This document shows, piece by piece, positions 10,973 through 23,455 of a DNA stretch of 64,000 nt. A program made the translations under genes and the position numbers. The number at the start of each line of letters is the position of its first letter. The first letter of the stretch is position 1. This DNA comes from Thamnaconus septentrionalis. Taxonomy: Eukaryota; Chordata; Actinopteri; Tetraodontiformes; Monacanthidae. Location: assembly GCA_009823395.1 (NCBI GenBank), contig CM020511.1:11497001-11561000 (forward strand), written 5' to 3'. The notes beneath the pieces were generated by a model. It was given only the letters and a program-made list of their open reading frames with translations, made no database searches and was not told where the DNA came from.

Positions 10973-13900
10973 CTGTACAGCAATCAACACTCTGCATTTT
11001 ACATGGCAAGCAGGGTCTATAAGCTTTATTGCGGGCATTTAAACGTAAATAGTACAACGTGCTAAGCACATTGAATATGTGAGAATATATTTGCTTTATA
11101 GAGTTGAGTCAGACAGTAAAACATACGGCGCTTTCTCAAACCAAGCATTGTGCGGTTTGACCTCTGTTTGTAGTGCCAAACAAGCAAGTCAGAGCTTAAA
11201 AAAACAGCACCATTGCATTGCAATTGAAAAATCACTGTGAAGTCGAGGAAACTGGTTTAAAACTGTAATTATGGGTTGTCTGAAGAGCTGTTTTAAAACA
11301 CTTTTGTAGTTGTGAATTGAATATTTCTCAGAGTGTAACACTTGCAAATTTAGCCAACCTAAAGCCTCGAGCACCTGTTGTTGTCCACACTGAAAACACC
11401 AGAACCTGGAGAATCGACCAAAGAACGTTTCACTTCTCCGACGCCGGGTGCTCTGCGTTGTGTCTGACATTTGTGAAGCCTACCGTGCGTAAGCAAATGG
11501 GTACGAGAGACCCGGCGCCGTGTTTGAAGTGGCACAAAGTAAGAGTTGCGGCGCAAATGATTTGGAGAGTGAAGGATCTGACAGTGTGGGACGATGAGGT
11601 GTTGAGTGTAGGAATGGTAGGACGGAGGAAGGGGGTGCAAAGGATGAAGTAATGTGCCTGCAGAATGCAAGTCGGGGGTCAGATCCTGTTCATGGAAACC
11701 ATCTGGAGAGCTTGATCTGAGCCACACCAAACACACACACGATCCTCCGTTCTGTCTCTCACTCACACTCCCCCTCCCCCTTCCTTCCAAACCTGCCTCC
11801 AGCTTCCCCCTTCTCCCTCTCTATCTTGTTTCAGACGATATTCTTTGTCACTTTACCTTCGCTGTCCCACTGCTTTCCTCTTCCCTTCCTTTAAAAAAAA
11901 AAGAAAGAAAGAGAAAAAAAATCCTACTCATTAATGCATGGCAGCTGCAGGGAGCAGTGCTTACTTCATTTTTCCATGGCAACGGTCTCTCTGTTTCAGA
12001 GGATCGCATTTCAGTTTTGGTAGCAACATGCTCGTTTGCCAGGGCTGAACACATTCACGTGTTAAATAGAAGGAATTATTGCAACATTCCTGAAATAGAA
12101 TCACCGTCCAGATCGCTTGCAATTATTTTCAGCGCCCATAAAAAACACGGATGTCCTCGGAGAGACAGCAACAGAGGAGCAGAGATGACAGGATAAGTGT
12201 GCACGCGGGGGTCGGTGGATACACGGGAAAAATGAGAGTACGAAGAGCAAGGCAGACTCGGAGAGATGCAACGACGAAGGACCTGAGCTACAGCAAGAGA
12301 AGGAAGTTGAGGGCGAGGGGGCCAAGTGCGAGTGCAGCTGGCCATTTTAAGATGTGCCAGGGTGCCCTGGCCAGCGTGACAATCGCCGCTCTGCCCTTCA
12401 GGCCTAATGTGAACTGAAGACTAAAATAACACAGCCAACGCGTGCGTGACATAAATAATGTGGGCCGTGCATAATGTCAAGGAGACTCCACCTATGCTGG
12501 CCAGACACTCTTCGTAACGTTTGTGTCTCTGACATCATGGCATCTGCGGCGGTGCGGTGACACAAACTGGCTGCGTCGGTCACTGTGACAGTTTTTCACT
12601 GCATCATATTAGTTATTAGAGAGAATCATTCCTGAGGAGAGTCCAAAGGGAGTGCGCAGTCAAAATGCACTAGACCTTTTGTGTTTGGTCTCAGCTATGA
12701 TAAATGTAAGACATGGGTAAACTAGTCCAAATGTTCCATTGCCACTTGGCTGTGTTTTATTTGCCAGATTACTTGCTTTTTCATTTTTGTACTGATTATT
12801 GAGGAAACTGCAAGGAATTATCTACTGTTATGAAAAGAATTACGATCAGAATGTGGGAAAATGTATTTATAAGGCTCCAGTCCTTTAGAGAGTCAGATGA
12901 CGTCACAGCAGATGAGATTCTGACATTCGCACCTCATCAACATATTAGGGCGTCAGATACACTGCTTGAACAAAAGACTGATCAGCTCACAGATTCCAAG
13001 TATAGGTCTCAAGATGTTTTGATGCAGCAGGCTGCTTGTCTTTTAGAAGAAAAGGCACCATGAACATGAGTTGAAATCAATCTGCATTTTCCCACAGTGC
13101 TGCTCTGAAAACGGTCTAATGAGTTGTTCCATATAGAATACAGCAGACCTCGAAGTTGAAGATGAATGCTGGCTCAGAATCCCTTCCAGGATTCGGCTGA
13201 AACAGCCAGCCCACAGATACACTTTGACAATCAGAGGTTCAGACGATAATCTGCGCCCTGACCACACATATGACAACACCCAACCAGGAATCAACGTTAA
13301 CTGCATCTTCCATTTAAAAAAAAAAAAAAAAATGACGAGACTGATCCAAACAATGATTTCAAAGAAGACAAGCTGTAAATAGAAACAGTACATGTCCCGT
13401 TTTTTCCAGCTGCTCCTCTAGTTTTAGACTCGAGTGGGATGTGTGTCTAAGACGTTACATAAGCCGTTTTCAGGCACCGTTCAGTCACACGATAATGAAA
13501 TGCACAGTGCAGTGGAACAGAATTGCTCACTCAGACTTTTTGAGGTTAGGATGATTCTTAATGTGAGATAGTGGGATGATGCAGCAATGTGAAGTGCTTT
13601 TGACTATTATCAATTCGAGAACCACATGTTGGAGTTTAAGTAAAACAAACCAAAAAAAGTAAATAAAGAACATTTTTGAGTTGCTAACAACAAACAATAA
13701 TGACTCAAAAGTATGTATGACTATATCCAAGACTACGCCTGTAAATCTCAATGAAATAACAAAGACGTCTCCTTAATCTCATGGCAGCTGCACAGTCATG
13801 GAACTTCTTTTCTATTCTAATCTCATTCCCCACCTCCACTCTGCTCCTCTCTCCTCTTTCTCCTGGGTAAGAGATGAAGAAAGCGTGGCATTCTAAATTG

Positions 13901-14376
13901 GGTACATGTGCGGCAGAAGTGTGAGCCATTAGGTATTATGTTTACACCCCACTAAAATAAATGGAGTGGTTTGAGTTTGGGTATATCCAAGACCTTGGGT
14001 ACCAGCTGTTGGGTTGCTCGGTTTGGTCCGCTTCCACTCCCATGTCAACAGGACGGACCGTTTCCTAATTACTGCGGCAGTGTGTGGTGTGGTGTGGTCC
14101 TAGTCACACTGCCGAAGGGGACAGAGCAAAGTGGAGGCAATGACGGGCTCGGCAAACTATTAGAGGGTTGAGTTAACTTTTGTAGCAGCAGTGTAAACAG
14201 CTCAATGGGCTGACATGAGACCCAGGCACTGGGGCATTATTTCAATGCACGGTGCGTCATGCTCTTTTTCATGTTGGACTGACACCAGTTTGTGTGGTCC
14301 TCGCAATAACAATTACAAGTCCTTAAAATTGTGCATAGTTTTATGAGCACATGAAATTTAATCCATATATACATAT

Positions 14377-14483
<107 letters not shown>

Positions 14484-15284
14484 TTTAGATATATATATAC
14501 ATATATGTACATATATATATAAATTCCAATGAAAGATTATTTCCCCAGAACTAGGCATACTTTGGAAAAATAGGGAGAAAAAAAACGTGTGGCATGCAAC
14601 AGGTGATGATCGGAGAAAACCACGTTCACATATCAAAATTACATGTATTCTATCTCGGTTTTAATGGGCAATATAATATCACATTGATTTAGATGTTGTA
14701 GATTTGCACTGTGAGTACGCCACAACCAAACAAGTATCTGCCGAGATTGGCCGAATGATGTAGGGAGTGCCAGAATTACCATGATGTAACATGTTTAGTG
14801 AAAAAAACGCACATTTCCAAATTAACTTTGCACGGTACTGAAAACAACATGATGAAACAGAAACAATAATGCAGAGTATTTAGCATCATTAATGCGTGCG
14901 CACACACACAAACACACATGTTAAAAGCACTTATCAATCTACTTAGGATATCACTGGTTGTGATACAAGCTATACAAGTCCAGAGACCACCATGACAATA
15001 GGAAGATTTTAAGAAGGTAGAAGGAAATGAGACGTTATTTATATGCAACTTTTGGCAAAATGTGATAAACAGGCTGTTATGAAGAAAGATTAATCATTTG
15101 ATCAATTAATCTGCAATAATAGGTAAAGTTTGTTATTTGAAAAAAAAAATAAAGCAGTATTGTACAGTCAAAACCCGAAAAAGTGAAATTTTTGAATATA
15201 AACAGCAATTTAGGTGATTGCTATCCAACAGGACAGACTAGTTTTGTGGAGTGTAATCATGTAGTCGAGAGTGTAGAGTGGCAC

Positions 15285-15418
15285 CTGTAGGGTGAGCCGT
15301 TTCACAGCATCCCAGGCATGTGCGATGAGCGCCTTCATTCTCTCTTCAGAGGTGGTACTGGACTCCTCTGCTGCCATGTCAGGAATGACTTTCATTGGAA
15401 TGGACAGGGGCCGCGATT
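15285..15418 (-). CDS. vps13b: vps13b internal exon (third of four)
   Basis: This 134-bp exon has two bases completing a Glu codon and then 44 codons, starting SRPLSIPMKV and ending AWDAVKRLTLQ. It matches the human VPS13B stretch I recall as ESRPLSVPVKA ... VWNAVKHLTLQ. The acceptor is a clean CTCTCCTCTCCTAG at 15420-15419. The donor is CTACAG|GTGCCA at 15284-15283, weak at positions +3 to +6. Phases are 1 in and 0 out, and the reading continues without a break into LELQSCCVF of the next exon. If this donor is not used, the frame stays open for 24 more codons and stops near 15210. The middle of the exon (PDMAAEESSTTSEER) diverges from human, while both ends are conserved. Confidence 0.94.
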
Positions 15419-16594
15419 CTAGGAGAGGAGAGATGGAGTGATTAGTCGAGAAGACCATATTGAGTAAAATATACCGCTCACGTCTGAATTGTGTGTTCAA
15501 GTGTATAGTACAGCACTACAGTATGTGTCTGTAGTGTTATTCGACAACACCGTTTTATTAAAGGGAAGATTAATAGTGGTTTGGTAATGAATGGAATAAA
15601 GTCGTATGTCTCCTACAATGACATGCACACACACAAACATGCGGACGTGCTCGCACACATGCAAAAAAAGGTAAAGATTATCGTGTGGTCCAAACAAATG
15701 TCTGTTTTACCCATCATCACTATGGACAGTCAAGCATAGAAAAAAATGTTCCGTTAAACTTTGAACTTAAATCACAATGTACTGCATTATACATCCTAGT
15801 TAAATTTTGTATGTTCAGAGAGGATAGACAAATGAATGCTCAATTAAATTTAATGAAGGTCAAGAATGGGGCAGTAAACTAAAGAAATAAAATAAAAAAT
15901 AGACAGCTTACACTCTCAGACAGGTCAGAGTAAGGTCTGGCAGCGGATGTTAAAACCATCATGTTGTCAGAGATGAGGCAAGCGGGTCTCTCTGAAGACA
16001 TATTAGGACACACTCCATGATTTACTGTACTGTGCTGTACTGCCTTTTTAGCAGCTCTATTAGACTGATGATGTCACAGCACCACATGCCTCCTCAGACA
16101 CCACACTCCTAAATATCACTCAAGCAGCCAGGAGGAGTTGCCTTGGCAACGTCAGTGTTGTTGCAAAGGTAATGGACAAGGAAGACCATTGGTTGGTTGC
16201 CCTGGTCTGTGGCTACTTTGGCCACCCGCCATAAACGTTTTGGAAGCGGCTGGCGAGCCGAGTGACTCGGGTCACAGGTGCATGTGTAACGTTTGCGTGT
16301 GTAAGTAAGAAGAAAGCACTGACAGCCAAGATCGCTGCGTCAGGAGTCTCTTATGGAATTTTCTCACACTGAGCGTCCAGGTGCCTCTGGTCGCTTAGGG
16401 ACTGTGAAATACATTTTCACGATACACTGCTGCTGCATCACAGCACATCTATTGGACAAAACTGCCCATTTTGTTTACTTAGAGGCCAGATTTTTCAATG
16501 TTTCTCTGATTAATTATTCAGAAATGTATTTAGGAAATTCTATGTGCAATTATATTTTCCAATATGCGCAAAAATGGTTTACGGAGAGACACTA

Positions 16595-16845
16595 TCAGTC
16601 AAAGGTTTGGACTTTCATGATGACTATTTACAATGTAGATTGCCATTGAAGGCATCAAGACTATGAATGAACACGTTTCATACTTTTTAAAATATTCACC
16701 CTTCAAAATAAAACATATTGAGTCATTTAAAAATGTTTTCTTTGCTACACACATCTTGCTAATATATTTGATGTCTTCACTATTTCTACAATGTAGAAAG
16801 TAGTGAAGAAAAAGAAAAAAAAAAACATTCCAAACTTTTGACCAG
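16595..16845 (+). mobile_element. Tc1/mariner-type MITE, about 251 bp
   Basis: The left end is TCAGTCAAAGGTTTGGAC and the right end is TCCAAACTTTTGACCAG, imperfect inverted repeats of a terminus very common in fish Tc1-derived MITEs. Flanking TA dinucleotides lie at 16593-16594 and 16846-16847. The inner arms are also partly complementary: ATTTACAATGTAGATT on the left against TTCTACAATGTAGAAA on the right, and GGCATCAAGACTATGAA against GATGTCTTCACTATTTC. There is no coding capacity. Confidence 0.82.
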
Positions 16846-19800
16846 TAGTGTGTGTGCAGCTGTATCTGTATATGTCATTGTCTGGACCTACACACACAAA
16901 GGTGGGTGTGTACTGCAAGTGTGACTGTTTGGTAAAATTACCTCTCCCGTAGAGCCCCCCACTGTATACACTCCTGCCAAACCAGAGATTACAACATTGA
17001 ACGGTCCTGACCCAAACCTTTTACCATACACGCATTGCCTTGACAACATCCAACAGAAAAAAACAAAACAAAAACCAACACATTAAATAAGTTCCCTACT
17101 ACGTTCACACCCTCTCTAATCAGCATCAATAAATTGCTAAAATAAACAGAGACCACCCTTACAGACTTCAGAACGTTAATCCTGGTAACAGACATACAGG
17201 ACTGTGCACCAAAATAATACATGACACACTCTTGGAGTGTTGCTATGTGGGTGGAGTGGCTGCTACATGACTTGTAACTGGATACTTTGCGAAAAAACAT
17301 GCATACAGTGGTTTACAAATAACACTCACAGAAACCTGAAAATTTGCATTTACTCTATGTGGGATGTGTTAATGTGTCATCGCAGAGGCAATCAGATTTA
17401 GCTTAGGATTCAGCGCTATCTCAATGTCAGTCTAATATTGGATACAGCAGCCTTGTCTAGTGAGTTAGCTACAATTACTACTAGACAATGAAGATGCAGC
17501 TGCACATTTTTATCCGAAAAGTAAAAGTAATTTCCCCCCATTTCTGTGGGGTTTATGACTCAGCATCACCTGAGAACTTTTTTTTGCCACTGGAATCAGG
17601 CCATACTATAAAAGTCCTTCCAACGAGAGGGTCTGTTAGGCCAATCAAAAAAAGAGTGCTGAAGTGTAGCATGGTAACAAAGAGAGGGCCTCCGTGCAGC
17701 TCTCTGCTGTGTTTTAAATACCATTCCAGGAGTCTGTTTGTTAATCCTAGGCTCATTATTTGGAATGGACCTGCCATATCTCGTTATAGTGACTTGGCGC
17801 CCAGCATTTCTGCAGGGAAGGGGATTGAGAGAGAGGGAGAGAGAGAAAAAAAAAGAGAGAGACACGCAGGGACAGAGAATGAGAAAGACAGAAAGAACAC
17901 AAGAGGGCCGGAGTTCAAATGAAAGAGAAATATGACAGGAGCACCCAGAGCTCTTAAACCTGCCCAGGGCTAACAAGTCCTGAGAGTCCTTTTAAACAGG
18001 GGTTATGACCCGGCCCACACCTCCCGTCTTGTGCCATCACACCAATGTCCTCACAGTCACCCTCCGTGAGGCCACACGGCCAATATCTTACTCGTCGAAC
18101 TCTGGTCATGTGCCATTTCCCTCTTTATTTCTCAAACCACTCCCTCTGTCCTCCCCCGCTTTTAGTGCTCAGCTGCTGTGTGGTGCTGCCAGTTCAGCCC
18201 CTTATAAACATTCTCATGTTCTGATGATGATTATTCATCCTTTTCACAGCTTCATCGCGCCTTCCAGCAAGCGAGAGGCTCGAGGTCTTTGAAGTGCACG
18301 GCCGGGGCATGTGTCGGGTGATCAGAGACGGTGCCGAGACCAGAGGCCTCATTACGGCACGTTGACTTTACGGCAAGGGATAAATCAACACTGTCCCATT
18401 TTTCATAAGTACGACACCATACTTCTGGGGCACGGCAACAACGGCGTGAGCCACGTGAGCGAGTGGGTGTAAATTGCATGTCATACAAACGTGCGATTCT
18501 GGCTGAAAAGTGAAAACGTGGTCGCAAATTCAGTTCTACACACCTACAACCAATTATATTGCATCATCAGCATGACATCAGCAATTTCCAAAGGAAACGC
18601 AACAACAACAATGACACACGAAATGTCAGGGGAAACCACCAATACAAAGTGTGACTACTTTTCAGTACTGACTGTCTTTATATGTACACGTCTGTAACCA
18701 ATTACTCGTTAATAATAGTGAGAAGATGTGTCATGTGTTAGCAAATTGGGCTTTTACAGGAACATGGACATGTATTTGTTCTGTATTCAAAATTGATGTT
18801 TACTAAGATTTCAATAAAACTTTAATTTGCTGTGGTGCTGAAAGCCACGTGAGAACATTAGTGGACCTGACCGACTGAAATTAGCTTGGTTGAGGTCTAG
18901 AGGAAAAGACTCAAATGAGACTACTGAGACTCCAGTTATATTCACAACACTTGCTACTTCTCCCTTGAAACTGTGTCTTGCAAAGCTACCAGAAATGGCA
19001 CAAGAGATTATGAAGGGACGTCTTGAAGCAGGCAGCTACAGAAACATAAAAGACCCTGAGATGCATTTCCCATGGCGACTGTCATCACTTTTATCATCAG
19101 CATTCTGATTACAACACTGCAATTCAATCTACAAAACATTTAACTGAGATACCTATCTGAAAAAAAATATATATTGTTGGTTAGACCTTGACAAGCCGCA
19201 CAAGGAATGAAGACAAATAAAAGGACACGTCGTCTCAGTGTGACATGGTCGGGGAAACGTCCGTGTTCCTCAATAATTTCAGCTAAACCCCCTCCAGCTT
19301 ACACAATAATCTGTACCATGTCTAAAGCAACCACAACTCAGCCACAGCTTCCCTTCTCAGCTTCACTTACTTGAACCTCAAAACCCACAACCGAAACCCA
19401 CAAGGTCTAATACCTTCTGAACCTCGGAGCCAGACATGAGCTTAAATCTATGCCCTGCCGACTACTCTGTCTGTCCTAGCAGCCACTGGAGTTCAGACAC
19501 CAAAGACGTTTTAATCAGACTGCAGCCATCCCTCTTTAGGAGGCCTCCTATCTCATTATTCCTCCCGTTTCATGTTTTCTTTCTCCACCCCGACCATCAT
19601 TACCTTGATAAATTATTGACTTTACCAGAAAAATTAAACTATATAAATAACTCCACAATGAAAATATTATCCTCCTCTGAAACAAGCACAGCAGCCAATA
19701 AAAACCTCCCTGCCTTCCATCAAGCTACTTGGGTTTGGATTAAAGCTATACATGACTGTGTAGTTAGACTGTGCAGAAATCCACCCAGCACTTTTCCCGG

Positions 19801-21224
19801 TTTTCTATATATGGATAAATATGTGTCTTTCCAGAAATCATCTCAGGGATTTTTGGAATCTCGAGATTTGCCTCTCAACCATTAAACCTGGTCACACTCT
19901 GGTTGAAATTGTACAGTGCAGCAGAGAGGTCTTTCCACCAACGGATATTGTACAATACCGTTGATTTTGAACAATACAAATGTTAGCATTCTCTCCATCT
20001 CTTTCTGGTCTTCTCAGTAAACAGGATACTTGTAACTAATCCTATTATCCAGACCACTTGCAGACAGAAACTAAAGCAATAGCTCTTATTCCAAACTTTT
20101 GCCAGGTCATGAGATAGGTTTCAGTGCAAATGACGCGTGTTTTAACAGTGCCAATAGCCAATTTTAGGACTGAGAAGAAAAGCCAGTGTGATCATTATTA
20201 CTCTGGTAGTTGTTAGCAAGAACAATGAGGAGTGGGTCTTGGGAAACACACTGCCGCTGCCAACATGAACATTCATTAGGGACAAATAAAGAAAATACTT
20301 AGAGGGTAGTTTTATGTGAACCAATTTATGTTGTAATTGTGTGGGCAGACAGAACGCAACCTCAAACTAAAGAGAAACAACTTGTTTTCTTTCAAGTCAT
20401 TGTTCCACAACTTTTCTTGTAAAATATCATCACAAAAACATTGTTAACACATCAATAATATCACTAGAAACATAAAAAAAAAAAAAACCTTTAGAGTCCA
20501 TTCATTGTAATATTTAGCAAGCACCACCTATATTAGGTTTAAAAAACAGGCCACGTGGTCATTTCTTTGTAATTTCGCATCTTCAAGTGAACAAAGAGGG
20601 ATAAAATGATAAAAATACTTCTTGTTCAAAAGATTAACTGACAAAAAAAAAAAATGTAGTGTTGTGCTTATTAAAATACAGCTTGAAAGTCTCAGTTCAG
20701 TCTCAGTAATCTCAGCTTCAGTTCAGGTCAGATGTCATATTCAGTATCTTCAGTATCTCTCCTCGAAGCAAACAAATAAACAAAACCAATTCTTATGTTT
20801 TTCTCTTAGTCTTTGTTTAAGATTTTCCTTAACAGCAACAATCACATATATTTAAATAAGGCTGAAAACACTTCAGGCAACCACAGGAATGTGTGGAACT
20901 TTGTTGCTTTTCTTTTCTTTTCATCCTGTCCTGGTACATAGATCGTTTTTATTGACACTCGTGGTCCAGTTGTTGAAAAATCGAACATCCAAGTACAATA
21001 AATCAAACGGCGTGATTTGGAAGTTAACTAAAACGCACAGTTTTGAGAGTGAAATCCAGTCCGCTCAAGCTGTTCTCCGTGTTGTTGAACTGAAGGCAAA
21101 ACTGAAACGTAACTGATTATTCTGCGACTGATTTTAATTGGGTTCTTATGCCCAGTTCACACTGGTGAGCGCTTCAATTCGGCGCCCATGTTAACCAATG
21201 CGGCTCGTGCCATTAATTTCAATG

Positions 21225-21270
21225 GAAGCGGAAGCGCCACGAAGCGGAAGCGCCACGAAGCGGAGCGCCG
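21225..21270. repeat. 16-bp tandem repeat, 2 full units plus a partial third
   Basis: The unit GAAGCGGAAGCGCCAC occurs at 21225-21240 and again at 21241-21256, followed by a shortened third copy to about 21270. It lies upstream of the transposase frame, where Harbinger elements often carry subterminal repeats that bind their Myb-like protein. That role is inference. Confidence 0.85.
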
Positions 21271-21570
21271 ACGAAATTTTGCAAGATGCAAAACTAGATT
21301 AGGGTGAATTCTGGGTGGGCCTGTGTAGTGACCTACAAAGGTGGGAAGGGGAGAGACATTCACCTGGTTGGTGGGGAACTTAAATGGGCGTGATGGGGCG
21401 GATATTTACGTGTTTGATGTTCCGGGTTCCAGGTAGCGCGGTGTTTTTGAATGTGTTGGAAGTGTGGAGAATAAACGCTTTCAACCTTCTGCCTTCGCTT
21501 CTGGGTCTCACTCTCTGCACCACCACAATATATATATTCTATTAATTAAATTTTTTTCTTATTCCCACAG

Positions 21571-22597
21571 ATTCCTTGGTACAGCTGAAACTTTTTCCAG
21601 CCTTGGTTTCCAATATAGATTAGGCAGGAGCACCGTGTCCACCACCGTACATATGACGTGCCAGGCAATCGAGAGGCGGATGATGAACAACCAGTTTCCC
21701 AGGCCCACGGAGCAGATGTGGAGAGATATTGCCTCTGCTTTCTGGTCCAGGTGGAATTTTCCCAATTGCCTTGGGGCTATTGACGGCAAACAGATTGTCA
21801 TCACAGCACCAAAGAAATCAGGAAGTCAATACTTGAATTATAAAAAGACATTTTCAATCATTCTGGTGGCACTGGTAGACGCAAACTACAGATTTATCAA
21901 CGTCCAGGTGGGGGACTATGGACGTTCAAGTGATGGAGGTGTCTACAGTGGATCTGACATTGGAATTGGAATGGAAAGCCAAACGCTGCATTTTTCTGCT
22001 GACTGTCCTCTGCCAGGAGCAGACCAACAAGGGCCAGTGCCATACACAATGGGTGGAGATGCTGCCTTCCCTCTGAAAAGGTACTTAATGAGGCCATTCC
22101 CTGGACGCCGCCTTGGACGGTGGAAATAGATATTTAACTACAGACTGTCCAGGGCCAGAATAGTGGTGGAATGTGCCTTTGGCATTATGGCAGCAAGGTG
22201 GAGGGTTCTTTACACACGCATCTGTATGGAACCACAGAATGTGAATACCATTATGATGGCTGTGTGCATTCTGCACAACTACCTCCTCAACGCAGTGGAC
22301 AATCAGAGGTGGTTGGGGGAGGCAGAAGAGCAAGGAGAACACCTCCAAGATGCCAGCAACATGGGTGGCAACAAAGGAAGTAGAGATGCGTATGACAAAG
22401 ATAGAAATTCTGCACATTTTTCCTCTCTCCTGAGGGCAGTGTGTCCTGGCAGGACAGGATGCTGTGATTTAAATTTTGCTTTGTGTCATATGCTTTCAAT
22501 AAATGTGAATGGAAATCAATTCACTTGTCATTATTTCAAGTACTTTTTCATCATCCTCTTATTCAGATATGAATTTAAATGTGTGAAACTTTATTAA
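21571..22597 (+). pseudogene. PIF/Harbinger transposase (HARBI1-like nuclease), one in-frame stop
   Basis: After an acceptor (TTATTCCCACAG at 21559-21570) the frame reads FLGTAETFSSLGFQYRLGRS, the conserved block of Harbinger transposases. The DDE_Tnp_4 catalytic motifs are visible: GAIDGK (first Asp), GDYGRSSDGGV (second Asp) and VVECAFGIMAARWRVL (Glu), then a typical MMAVCILHNYL helix. A TAG at 22127-22129 interrupts the frame between GRRLGRWK and IFNYRLSRAR; the two parts are in the same frame, so this is one nonsense change, not a shift. The enzyme would cut and join transposon DNA together with its Myb-like partner. Upstream exon(s) are missing or unrecognised. The start is taken at the splice acceptor because the upstream part of the same frame looks intronic. 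Confidence 0.88.
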
Positions 22598-23224
22598 ACA
22601 ATTCATACATTGCTTATGTTCTTATTTATGTTTTCAACATACTTTAGAGATCGAGGTAACTCTGAGGCTTATTATGAGCCAAAAGTGTTACTAGATAAGA
22701 AATTAACATCATAGGAGGAATCAATTGCAAAAACATTTGTTGTTTACAGAAGTATAACAACATTATAAAACATTTCTAATAACAAAAAAAAAAGTCCATC
22801 ACGCCTGTTCCAAATGAGTTGGGTGTCACTATTCAGGTGGATATGAGGGCTAAATAAAAGTAAAAACTACTTTCTAGCCAGTAGAGCTGTATTTGCAAAG
22901 TTAACATGATACTTGAATCTATCCTATCTAAAAAATACTTTAAGAAAATGTATTTTCATAATATGTAGGTTATATTAATTTATTAAGTTTTGTCTCTTAT
23001 ATGATATTGCTGTAAACTAAAAATATTTAGTGAGTACTATGCGTGGAAAAGTACAAACTTCTTGGAAATGATCCTGGAGGAGAGAGAGAAAATGCCTGAT
23101 GAGGAAAGCTGTCCCTGGAACAGGTGGGGAATGGGGGAGAAAATGGTTGAGGGACCCTGGTGGCTCCTGTGTTGTAGCTGGATTACATTATTCAACACAC
23201 AGTGTTGAATATCTAGGCTATTAA

Positions 23225-23455
23225 TTAAACTGCATAGGAAACATATTTCACAATTAACAAACACTTGAATTTGCACAGAATTTGTGGGACACCTTTTGAT
23301 TCAAACAGTAGTCTATACTTCCTTGATGATCCAATTGCTGCTGCAACAATCTCCCAGTATTTGTCTTTTTTGGTGTTGTCCTTGTAGAAAATGTTCTGGG
23401 GGTCATACAATTCCCTGTATTTCTTCACTTACAAAATCAGCTTCACATTGTCCAT
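23225..23455 (-). pseudogene. Harbinger Myb/MADF-like accessory gene fragment
   Basis: Read on minus from an ATG at 23455 the frame gives MDNVKLIL, then a TAA stop (23431-23429), then VKKYRELYDPQNIFYKDNTK followed by KDKYWEIVAAAIG. The pattern of a start near LI..V..Y..LYD, then Y.D..KK...W..VA..IG is the N-terminal MADF/Myb-SANT-like fold of the second protein encoded by Harbinger transposons, which binds the ends and imports the transposase. Downstream of IGSS the sequence loses similarity, either at an exon end or through decay; the frame stops at 23225. The single stop at codon 9 suggests a moderately old copy. Confidence 0.72.

Noticed and set aside
11654..12196. 180-codon open frame on plus
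   Set aside because: It covers a C/T-rich tract and a poly-A stretch; composition explains the lack of stops and no family is recognisable.
19436..19885. 149-codon open frame on plus
   Set aside because: No domain, repeat family or splice signal fits; it is consistent with chance.
21420..21540. LTR-like stretch with AATAAA before the Harbinger transposase
   Set aside because: No second LTR, primer-binding site or target duplication was found; it fits better as part of the Harbinger 5' region or its intron.
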